From: Aldrovandia affinis
Taxonomy: Eukaryota > Chordata > Actinopteri > Notacanthiformes > Halosauridae
Assembly: GCA_029706075.1 (NCBI GenBank)
Contig: JAINUG010000326.1
Span: 470,001-534,000, forward strand
Length of the DNA stretch: 64,000 nt
Reading direction: 5' to 3'
Each line of letters starts with the position of its first letter. Positions within the stretch are counted from its first letter, which is position 1. Shown piece by piece: positions 38,601 through 64,000 of this stretch. The position numbers and the translations under genes were made by a program. Under the pieces are notes generated by a model. That model was not told where the DNA came from and made no database searches. It saw only the letters and a program-made list of their open reading frames with translations.

Positions 38601-38937
38601 TACAACGGCAGTGTCCCACCTGGGGATTTAACCTGCAACCTTAACGTTACAAGCCCAGTTCCCTAACCATTATACCACACTGCCTGCCTGTGTGGTATAA
38701 TGTGAACAACTATAGCAGAATTACTCACTAGCAAGCTAATTAGCCAGCTAAACGAAAGCATGTTATATATGCACAAATTATATTTGAATTAATACGATAT
38801 TAGACCATTCAACATTTTAATTAAATAATTTGAAAATAGATTTAGATAGTAGAACCTACTTTCCCGTGGACTACGGCGTGTTCTCCGTGCAGAATTGCTT
38901 TCCCGGGCGCAGAGACAACACATTGCACGATATGCAT
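29419..38937 (-). CDS. mvk: Mevalonate kinase, complete, 10 coding exons
   Basis: Mevalonate kinase phosphorylates mevalonate with ATP in the isoprenoid and sterol pathway, in cytosol/peroxisomes. Coding exons (plus coordinates, 5' to 3'): 38860-38937, 38232-38379, 37897-38044, 36416-36571, 33490-33593, 33145-33190, 32508-32598, 31719-31835, 31240-31393, 29419-29570. The joined frame is 1194 nt, 397 residues (human 396). GHMP-kinase motifs are intact: N-terminal '[17 protein letters not shown]' with Lys13, the ATP loop '[11 protein letters not shown]', '[15 protein letters not shown]' with the catalytic Asp at 205 (human 204), and '[15 protein letters not shown]' near the C-terminus. The first 26-residue exon matches the human exon length. 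An acceptor-like site at 38953-38955 just before the ATG suggests a non-coding first exon, as in mammals. The gene is head to head with mmab. Introns carry several SINEs. Confidence 0.97.
29571..31239. other. Last mvk intron, with a complex CpG-rich segment
   Basis: This intron lies between the last two mvk coding exons. It has a (GA)n tract at about 29624-29655 and a unique, complex block at about 29990-30610 with homeodomain-like words and high CpG. That block could be conserved regulatory DNA, but this is untested. Confidence 0.35.
31465..31690 (-). mobile_element. tRNA-derived SINE with L2-type tail, in an mvk intron
   Basis: This is the same family as the 24.8 kb copy. The minus-strand head near 31690 reads 'gcagtgtagcataatggtta', followed by 'ttgagcaaaggtagttagcc' and the tail 'gtaagtcgctctggat' near 31500. 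It is more diverged, and its hairpin stem is imperfect. Confidence 0.85.
33730..34098 (-). mobile_element. tRNA-derived SINE, full length, with 17-bp duplication
   Basis: Head GGCCTCCCGCGTGGTCTACTG, box B GGGTTTGATTCCCC and body CCAGAGTCAGCTCTGGCC are read on the minus strand. The tail is 'ttggctaccaaattgggag' plus an A-rich end. A perfect 17-bp target-site duplication flanks it, GAGGTGTGACCTGCTTT at 33713-33729 and 34099-34115, showing LINE-type retroposition. It lies in an mvk intron. Confidence 0.92.
34498..34523. repeat. (ATA)n microsatellite
   Basis: A run of about eight to nine ATA/TAA units in an mvk intron. Confidence 0.8.
35618..36008 (-). mobile_element. tRNA-derived SINE, full length, variant head
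   Basis: This has the same body and tail as the 33.7 kb copy, including 'ttggctaccaaattgggag'. Its head is variant: GGCCTGCGGATGGCGCAGCAG with box B-like GGATTGAAACCC. It is flanked by the 11-bp duplication GAACAGTATTT (35607-35617 and 36009-36019). It lies in an mvk intron. Confidence 0.88.
36195..36370 (-). mobile_element. tRNA-derived SINE, short, with L2-type tail
   Basis: On the minus strand from about 36370, a tRNA-like head 'gtgtggctcagtaggtagag' with box B 'tgggtttgattccc' runs directly into the tail 'gtaagtcgctttggataaaa', then 'gcgtctactaaatgg'. The head differs from the 24.8 kb family and resembles a tRNA with box A TGGCTCAGTAGG. Confidence 0.85.
38464..38690 (-). mobile_element. 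tRNA-derived SINE with L2-type tail, young copy
   Basis: It is nearly the same sequence as the 24.8 kb copy, with (TGTAA)n at 38464-38482, the hairpin at about 38492-38517 and the tRNA-like head at about 38640-38690. It lies in the first coding intron of mvk, close to exon 2. Confidence 0.9.
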
Positions 38938-39239
38938 TGTAGATTCAAATACCTGCAATACAATCACATACACAACAGATATATCGATACAAAAACAGCT
39001 GGCTTAAAAGTTTTAAAAAACCGCTAGCCGTAGCTGGTTTTAAACTGTAGTAATTTTCCGGATTTACCAGCTCGTCACACGATGACAGATCAGATAGCTA
39101 GACAACTAGCGAGCGAGTGTTAGCAATCCTCGGTCCAGACTCAGCAGTTTAGCTGCTGCATTGCCAAAAAAATAAACCTGAAATCGCAATATTCAGACGA
39201 GACAAACGTTTAATCTATTTCACCAAATCATAACTAGCT

Positions 39240-39470
39240 CACACCCATCGATTTCTAGTTATGCGCGCCGGCGTCCGCCTTATCGTGACTGAGAATTGTC
39301 AACACATGAGGCGCGCGCTACCGGCTGCCCTAATCCAATCAGGGTTGACATCCAAATGTACAGACTTTTCAAGGTCCAATAAACAACCAGTTTCCCCGCT
39401 CGCGCCATTGGTCGTGTGATGACCCTACGCTCGACCGTCCTCTCCTTCTACGGAAGTCGAAGATGGCCAA
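39240..39470. promoter_or_regulatory. Bidirectional mvk-mmab promoter
   Basis: The segment lies between the divergent start codons of mvk (38937, minus) and mmab (39530, plus). It holds CCAAT boxes at 39335-39339 and 39376-39380, an inverse one (ATTGG) at 39407-39411, and the SRE-like ATCACACGAC (minus, 39411-39420), which matches the classic ATCACCCCAC at 8 of 10 positions. An ETS site CGGAAGT (39451-39457) and a YY1-like AAGATGGC (39460-39467) follow. No TATA box is evident. In mammals this pair shares an SREBP-2-responsive promoter, and NF-Y/SREBP pairing is typical of sterol genes. Function here is inferred. Confidence 0.75.
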
Positions 39471-39612
39471 AAGTGTACGGAAACATAACCCTCATAGTGC
39501 TTTCATTTGTTGCTACGAAAATTTAAAAAATGGCTTCAATGATTATAAAACATTTTACTTTGCGTTGCGTTCTCAAAACTTCCGGAAAATGCTGTCGTGT
39601 ATGTTGGATTAG
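39463..39612 (+). other. Upstream open reading frame overlapping the mmab start
   Basis: An ATG in strong context (G at -3, G at +4: GAAGATGG) opens a 49-codon frame that begins 67 nt before the mmab ATG, in another frame, and ends at TAG 39610-39612 inside mmab exon 1. If transcription starts upstream of it, it would reduce mmab translation. If the start lies at the ETS/YY1-like pair, the ATG may be at or before the cap and irrelevant. Confidence 0.45.
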
Positions 39613-41888
39613 ACCTTTATGTGCAAGTTCAAACAATAAAGGGTGAGGTTATAATTAATTAGGTATCTAGCTGGATAACGAACTACCCATATAGTAGCGA
39701 ATGTTAGCCTGTTTCACCATATGTATATCACTAAGTGCACTGCTCGTCGTTGTGTAGCTAGCTTTCTCTCTACATTTCTGCTAAAATATTATTAGCTACC
39801 TGCTGTAATTATTTCGACTGATACACTCATACACATATTGCATCACTACCAGCGCCTACGTCAATGAGGCAACAGTTTAGCTATTATACGTGGTAAAACT
39901 AAATTCGTATTGCATAGCATAGGATTTGTGATCTAGCTGCTAGTATTCACGCTGGCCTGGCTTGCAATGGCAGCGCTATTACTAGGATGGCAAGCTAGCA
40001 AACGTTACTATAGCTTACTTGCCAACGCTCTTGCTTTTGTGACAACTAACATACTCGTTTTGCTTGTTCCACTGCAAGTGACGCTACAAAATCTGAAGGA
40101 CGAAGCAGTGTGCCTAAAATATATACAAAAACAGGTGACAAAGGTTGGTAAGCATAATTCAATCTCTTGCTTTTATTAATTCAACAAAACCAAAATACAT
40201 CATACTTGTCATCCGTGTATAACCCTGTTAACGTTACACTCGTGATTTTCATTTTCTTTTCACTCTAAAAGGTTTCTCCAGCACGTTCACTGGTGAAAGA
40301 AGACCAAAGGAAGATCAGATTTTTGAAGCTTTAGGGACAACGGATGAGTTGTCCTGTGCTATAGGGTAATACACAAAAACATTGATATGCTGCGGACAAG
40401 ACACCTTGGTCGGAGCACAGTTGTCCAAAGCGTGAATTCCTCAATTTCTTGCACTTTCGTCTTATTTTTCAGGTTGGCCAGAGAGTTTTGCATTGACCGA
40501 GGACATTCATTCACAGAAGAGCTTGAGAAGGTGGGTTGAAATCTCATTTTAAAGCTTAAAAAATATCAGTATGACAGTATATTTTCAAAAAGAACTTAAA
40601 ACAGCCACTGTCATCTGTATTTTTATATCCATTATTGCTTTATTCCCTTTTCATCACAGATTCAGTGTGTTTTACAAGATGTGGGATCGAACATCGCCAC
40701 ACCTCAGTCATCAGCAAGGCAAAGTCACATAAGTACATTCTTTGAACTCTAAACACCTGATTTAAGCACACATTGCTTTATTTTCTTGCTCATTCTTCTC
40801 TAAATCTTGTAGGCCATCATTCTTGATTCATTGAAATCAAGTATTTCATGTCTCTGCTTCACAGAGAAGACAGCGTTTAGTGGACAGCCTATCTCTGATC
40901 TGGAAAGCTGGATTGACAGATACACAGAGGAACTTCCTCCACTGACCAACTTCATTTTACCTGTAAGTCCGTTTTCAGACTTAAGCACTCTGGTACTGCG
41001 CCAGTCATCATGCAGCAGATTGAATCTGCAGCCGTGTTTTCCTTTGTCTTGCCAGAGAAGTACGAGTAAGAATTTTGGTCCAAGTAAACTGCCACCGTAG
41101 ATGACAGAAGTTAGTTAGAAAAGTTGTGGGGCTATTTTGCCAACTTTCACCATTGCAATGAAAAACCAGTCTCCAGGGTGATTAAGTCAGTTGATTTTCA
41201 GACAATCACTGTAAAGGAGATAACATCCAAACATTAAGGAGAAGTGAATGAAAACTGCAGTCCATCACTTATTTCAAATGACAAGTCCGGTTGACTCTTA
41301 AAGAGACTATTTTTCAGCTTTCTTATCGCGTCCAACTAAACCCACAGTTGTCATAGGGTTTGTAACTTGTGACTAACCGCTAGCTCAAGATCAGTGTGGA
41401 TTTACCCTAGCCCCAAGTACTGGTGAGCAGGCGTGTGCTGTGATGCTCCGCGACTAACGTAAGCCCGTCCGTGTGTCTGTCGCGCTCCACAGTCAGGAGG
41501 GAAGAGCAGCGCAGCCCTGCATGTAGCTCGGTCGGTGTGTCGCAGGGCGGAGCGCAGGTCAGTGCTCGCATCAGGCCTGCCACATATATAACCACCCTCA
41601 GTGCAAACACCACCCTAAAAACACAGGGTTCTTTCTCTTCTTTTTTTAGTGTTGCCCCTATCGTACGGTCAGGCGAAGCTGATGCAGAAGTGGCCAAATT
41701 TCTTAACAGGTACAAAGTTCAGTTATTTCCAAGTGTCATATATATCTAGTATAGTGTGTTGTACTCCAGATTAACTGAATGCATTCCCACTTTTCTCCAC
41801 CAGGCTGAGTGATTACCTGTTCACCTTGGCCAGGTATGCAGCTATGAAAGAGGGTAATTCGGAGACAATCTACAGGAGGCTTGAATGA
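39530..41888 (+). CDS. mmab: Cob(I)alamin adenosyltransferase, complete, 9 exons
   Basis: This mitochondrial enzyme transfers the adenosyl group of ATP to cob(I)alamin, making adenosylcobalamin for methylmalonyl-CoA mutase. Exons: 39530-39642, 40079-40143, 40272-40365, 40473-40530, 40660-40732, 40865-40962, 41493-41557, 41650-41709, 41804-41888. The joined frame is 711 nt, 236 residues (human 250). The N-terminus is basic, Ser/Cys-rich and lacks acidic residues, as expected of a mitochondrial presequence. Conserved PduO-type motifs follow: '[19 protein letters not shown]', '[14 protein letters not shown]', '[16 protein letters not shown]', 'VCRRAERR' (site of human disease Arg residues), then '[21 protein letters not shown]' with a short C-terminal tail. 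Exon 2 has an unusual donor. A poly(A) signal lies 219 bp after the stop. Confidence 0.97.
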
Positions 41889-42106
41889 GGAATCATGGAA
41901 GCTGGGAAGAGCGTACAAAAAAGGATGTTGACACCGGACTCTAATCACCACAGCACAGTGGCGTGCCTCAATGATGTATTCGTGTGTAAAACTGTGACAT
42001 GTGAAACTTGAACGACATAAACTACTGTTATTCCAATGCAAGATGTTAATAATAATTGTGTATTTTTGGAAACATTAAATTAGAAATACTTTTTTTTTTC
42101 ATGCAA

Positions 42107-42112
42107 AATAAA
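42107..42112 (+). promoter_or_regulatory. mmab poly(A) signal
   Basis: AATAAA lies 219 bp downstream of the mmab stop. An ATTAAA lies at 42074-42079. Either could direct cleavage before the convergent aldehyde dehydrogenase-like gene. Confidence 0.65.
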
Positions 42113-42786
42113 TATGTTTTCAGCAACTCTGTCTGTTCATATGGGCAGGGGCACATTCAAATTGTTCACTCTGGAGAACAACATTTCACACCTATCCATA
42201 CTTCCAGCAGAAATATGCTGTGATATTTTAAATGGCTGCTTTCTGTGTATCAATGATGTATATAAAACAGGACAATTGTTTTCAGTATTTATCTGTCTCC
42301 CCCATAACCCCCCAAAAAAACATTGCACACTTGTATGCAAAGGTATGTATTTTTTATATATCTTACGAAAATGAAACAGTATGAGCAAGTGTGATCCTTG
42401 ATTGTCAAAACGCCCGTTTTTCTGACTAACATCTAAGATCAAGTTATTATTTTGACATAGTTAAAATTAATTTGATTACAGCCCATATACTCAACATTCA
42501 AATTGTACAATTTCTTGTGGACATCACATCATAATATATGAGACAGTATGGCACAATATTACAAACAAGACTGAAGAGAAGATGGCAGACAGCATGGGAC
42601 ATCACAATTCTCAATCCTACATTCTTCATAAGTATTAAACGCAAGGCTCTTCTCTTAAGAATGATGTACGGCTGCACCCAAGACTTGGTACACGACTACA
42701 AAATTGCTTCTGTTAGGGTATATCTCCTCATACAAAATGATTTGCAAAGTTTCAAGTACTAGGATCAAATGTGAAAAGAGCTCTTC
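42113..42786. other. Intergenic gap between convergent genes
   Basis: A+T-rich, no exon or intact repeat seen. It separates the 3' ends of mmab (plus) and the aldehyde dehydrogenase-like gene (minus). Confidence 0.5.
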
Positions 42787-42792
42787 TTTATT
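42787..42792 (-). promoter_or_regulatory. Poly(A) signal of the aldehyde dehydrogenase-like gene
   Basis: AATAAA on the minus strand, about 200 bp downstream of the stop at 42994-42996. Confidence 0.6.
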
Positions 42793-42993
42793 TTGGGGGA
42801 CTGCCAAAAACTACAGACTTCAGAGGAATCACAGAGATGTGTGCCTAGCAAACAGCCATATAGGCCAGAAGAACTGAGCAGTAGCAGGACTGGAAGTGTT
42901 TATTCACTTCCTTTCACCTCCTCCACAAGGACTTCACTACATCCTTGCATTGTGGAGCCAAGATGGCCGCCCCTGGGCATTGCTGCCGACACC

Positions 42994-50076
<7,083 letters not shown>

Positions 50077-53000
50077 GCTGATTGTTATCACACACACCTA
50101 AAATCCCGACCTTCTAGCAGAAGGTGCGTGTCCACCTGCGACTCTACTGAGTGACGGCAGCAAAGGTTCTAAGGGGTACTGAGTCTGCGCAAAAGCCTCC
50201 TAATCAGAGGGTGGGTGGTGAGGGGTGGGTGATGAAAAAAGAAACAAATTCGACTCCATTGAATTCAATTTGTTACATCTCATGTTTGCTGTCCGGGCAT
50301 TTAAAAAAAAGTATATACAGCGCTACAAACTTCCTATTATAGTTAGCTATATGTTCGATTACTTTGCAACAAATATTAGTAATAAATATAATAACAAATA
50401 TAATGTATATTAAGTGTGTGATCTGTGTCGTTTTTATTCCAATGTTTCGAGCGGTGAAAGTCTGTGCACAGATTTTAATTGATATAAAAGGGAACATCAG
50501 AGTGAACAAACCTTTGAGAGATTTTGCTTTGTGTACCGTGACATGAATGTACCATTTTAACCTGAATGGTTGACCCGATATGGTCAATCTGTATGCTGCT
50601 TTACCGTAATACTCGAGAGAACACGCAAATAAACAAGCCTGAGAAGCAGAAATACTTGCGGACATGGGTCGCAAAAAAGGACGAACGGACACACCGTTAG
50701 TTGTAAAGTAAAGGTTTAAGATGAAATCAAAGGTTTACATGACTAACAATGTTATATATTTTTACAGCAGGAAAATCACTTTAATGAGGTTATACACGTA
50801 TCACTTTTTTACATTGAAATAGCCTTTTAAACAATAAGAATTTCACATAGTGCAACCAATTTCTTCATTTTCAAAGACACTTTAAAAGGAGAGGAGACAG
50901 TACTTTAGAAGTGTGACGTGTGTAGTAGTCTCTCTTTTTCCTGGAGATCAAGGTAAGGTTCAATGACATCATTTAACAGTGACGAGGTAGCTCGTCACTC
51001 ACACTTGGCCTGGCCTGTGAGGTATCTTTCTTTCTCTGTCTCAATCCGAGGACATTCTACACCCATCATCGTTTGTACATCGACTCGTATGCAGCCTCCG
51101 GCCTGGCTATTTCCAAACAAACGGTTGGAAAAAGAAAAAGAGAAGAACGCCTAATGGCATCCAATCTATTTGACATCAATTAATCCAATGGCACACAGAG
51201 CCCTTGAGACTGCATCACAAGAGAATTGCTGTGAGTACAACACACTTAAAAACAAACAAAGCCCTTCCTTATTTCATGTCGCAGGCAGCCGCGAGAATCA
51301 GCGTGGTTCACTTGATAAAATGCTCAATATGCTTTACACTCACATAATCCCAAGAGCGGATCCCACTCATTCAGAAGACTTGACCTCGAAAGCATACATT
51401 AAGAAAATCGTTGGACAGTTGTCGCTCCTGCCGACTGTTTAAACATTGATGACTTCTGGTCACAGATTGAGGTTCCTGGGTAGATCGTGGGTGGATACGA
51501 CAGTAAAGCGCAAAAAAACCAAAAACAAAACAACAACATTGCTGTGTGGGACGTTATTTAGTGGCGCACACCTATCCGCATGTTAGTCAGTTACAGTCAC
51601 CAGCAAATGTAGCAGTGTCAGAACCATTTGAGTTCCCCCACTAAAAGCCCCAACGTTCTTAACACTGCCTTGAAAGTACAAACAATGTTACATAGTATAT
51701 TTCTTAACATACGGGGCCATGTTGAAGACATGTAGAAGCTGCAACAATACTTCAGAGTGAGATATAAATGTGAGTATTACTTAATTACCCAAATTGGCTT
51801 GGGGGGGATACATTACCCCCTTTGCCTGTTCCACATGCACAAACACACTCCAGATGAAACGGATGAAGGATAGTTTTGCATAATACAAAAGTCTAAAAAC
51901 AGGCTATTGCTATTTCTTTTTAACCTTCACCGACAATGATGTCTCCACTCTTGTCTCCCATAGTTGTTCAAACAAAAGCTACACATACTGAACTGCACCA
52001 CAGTTGTGTTTCTTGTAGTCACATGACCCTGTAAATGCACTATTCTGCATGTCATGATTTGTCAAGATTCCTACACTGAAGGAAAAGAGGAGGGGGGGAA
52101 ATAAAATAAAAAATATCACCAATGATACAACAGCGGTCTGGCTTTGTTAAAAATGGGAGGGGGGAAAAAAGCAAAGACCTCGCTTTCAGTTTCAAGTGAG
52201 TTGAGTTGTTAAAAAGGCTCATAAAGGGTCGGAAGGGGGGGGTTCCCACACGGTTTTCCCCACGTTCCACCAGACAGCGTAAATCCAGGCCTGTAAGCGC
52301 AGGCGAACACAGCAGTGCTCTCAGTCACAAGGGACAGGTACGCACCCCCCGCCCGTGCCCCTTGGTCAGGAGCCACTTCCTGGGGACCCCTCCGACACCT
52401 CGAGCGTGCGGCTCACAGAGTTTGGGCCTACAGGTCGTCTCCGGCTGTCCCTAGTTTATGGCTTGATTCCGAGAGACAAGGCGACACTTCATATTTCACA
52501 ACGTAGCACAGCACAAAAGCTTGTCCCACATCCAGCGGAAGGAGTGATTCTTGTTCTCGCCTTGCTCCACCAGACACTGATTTTGTGGCGGAGGTTTTAA
52601 AAAATGCGTTTCTCGAAAACAACGAAGATTAAAAGTGTGTTTGGGGGGGCGGGGGCTGTCCTCACTTGGAGGAGATGGCTTCCTGTTCTTTGTTTGCTAT
52701 GCATGGTTTTGGAGCAGCGGCATCCCTGCTCCAAAATTGGTGGGGTGGTTGGGGGAGGGGCGTGCAAGTGCAAACCTCACGTTACAGCTTATGTACATCT
52801 TTAGAGTTAAAATAAGAAGGTCGATAGTGGGGGCTTCATCCGCGATCGGATGCACAGAACGATCTCAAAATTGACAAACGGACGAGAGGATGAAGAAGTG
52901 CGCGGCCAAGACGTGAGCAAAAGTGAAATAATTTACGGGTTTAAGGAAACAAAGCATCACGCAGCAGCAGCGGCAGCAGCATCGGGAGATATTGAGAAGC

Positions 53001-53561
53001 CTTTAACGACGGACGAAGCGGTTCCAATGCACGACACTTCGAGTGTGGAGTAAATCGAGTGTGGCCTTCTCTCAGCAGTCACTCAGGAGTCCAGCGACCC
53101 TTCGTCGGTGTGCGAGAACGACTGTTCCGACTCTCGGGAGGCGATTAAGGGGACGGCGGCCTGAGGCAGGTCTCCAGGATTTTGAGTCAAGTTACTGTAG
53201 TGGTGTAGAGCGACTTGGGTTCCACACCATGTCTAACGGGGGTAATTCCATTAACACTTATGACAGCAACGTCAACAGATCCCACCCCCTCTTCAAAGTA
53301 TCTGAAATGACATTGATTCCTTTTTTTTTTTTTTTTTTTTAAAGGTGCTTTCATCTCGTTTAACAAGGCTTTTAGAGTATTCTTTAGGTCGAACAGGTTA
53401 TCGCGTACGCCATCGATGATCTGAAATCGTTCCTCGGTTTGCTAAAAAGTTATCAAATGAGTGTTTCATGGCTTGCATCTGTATTGCTTTCCAGTTAACA
53501 TTAAGCGAGAGAGATCGTAACAGTTGTTTCTATGCCTGAGAAATACTAGAGGTGAAGCCAT
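50077..53561. other. Intergenic region / possible long ube3b 3' end
   Basis: This lies between the start of the aldehyde dehydrogenase-like gene and the first poly(A) signal of ube3b. It should contain the former's promoter near 50.1-50.2 kb, where I see no clear TATA box. No exon recognised. A T-run lies at 53320-53340, and a G-run at about 53610-53630 just beyond. Confidence 0.4.
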
Positions 53562-53567
53562 TTTATT
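53562..53567 (-). promoter_or_regulatory. Candidate ube3b poly(A) signal
   Basis: AATAAA on the minus strand, about 250 bp downstream of the ube3b stop. It is the only exact match I found between 50.7 kb and the stop codon. Confidence 0.45.
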
Positions 53568-53815
53568 AGGCATTTCATTCATTTACATATATTATATCAT
53601 ATAAGTTGTGGGGAGGGGGGGGGGGGGGGTTAACAACGGACATGTCCAGGGAGTGTTAGTGAGAGGGTGAGTCGTCGTCTTCATTTAGACAGCTCTAAGA
53701 GATGAATTCGTTTGAAATGGTCTCGCCAAACACGGAAATGTCTGTGATTGGCCGGCCGCTGCGACACGAGTGCTGTGGTTGGCTGCAGAAGTCAGGTGAC
53801 GGGACAAGGCGGGTG

Positions 53816-64000
<10,185 letters not shown>

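Noticed and set aside
50273..50692. 139-codon minus-strand frame upstream of the ALDH3-like gene
   Set aside because: Composition follows A+T-rich DNA, no motif, not joined in phase to the gene.

Overview
The window is vertebrate nuclear DNA, almost certainly from a ray-finned fish. It holds multi-exon genes with GT-AG introns and conserved vertebrate gene order. Its repeats are typical of teleosts: tRNA-headed SINEs, L2-clade LINE ends with the GGATA-loop 3' hairpin and (TGTAA)n tails, Tc1-like relics and hAT elements. L2 tails of this type were described in eel (UnaL2), but I cannot name the species.

Layout. From 1 to about 29.4 kb I find no coding exon. This part is a repeat-sprinkled, gene-free stretch with several complex islands that look like conserved non-coding DNA and one CpG-rich segment near 19.0-19.3 kb. 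From 29.4 to 64 kb there are four genes. Mevalonate kinase (mvk, minus, 29419-38937, 10 coding exons) and cob(I)alamin adenosyltransferase (mmab, plus, 39530-41888, 9 exons) lie head to head across a promoter of about 590 bp. A class-3 aldehyde dehydrogenase-like gene (minus, 42994-50076, 10 exons) converges on mmab. The C-terminal two thirds of the HECT ubiquitin ligase ube3b (minus, 53816 to beyond 64000, 16 exons seen) follows. I assembled all four by hand from splice sites and reading frame, and every exon join keeps frame without a stop.

The order mvk-mmab-ube3b matches human 12q24.11 in order and relative orientation, apart from the extra aldehyde dehydrogenase gene. Mvk makes mevalonate phosphate in the isoprenoid/sterol pathway and Mmab makes adenosylcobalamin in mitochondria. 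In mammals the pair is co-regulated by SREBP-2 from a shared promoter. Here the shared promoter has three CCAAT boxes, an SRE-like decamer and an ETS site.

The most notable result is the aldehyde dehydrogenase-like gene. Its 501-residue frame is intact and ends in a prenylation (CaaX) box. However, the catalytic Cys, the general-base Glu, the oxyanion Asn and the cofactor-binding Lys of the family are all replaced. It appears to be an undescribed, membrane-anchored ALDH3B-type pseudoenzyme.
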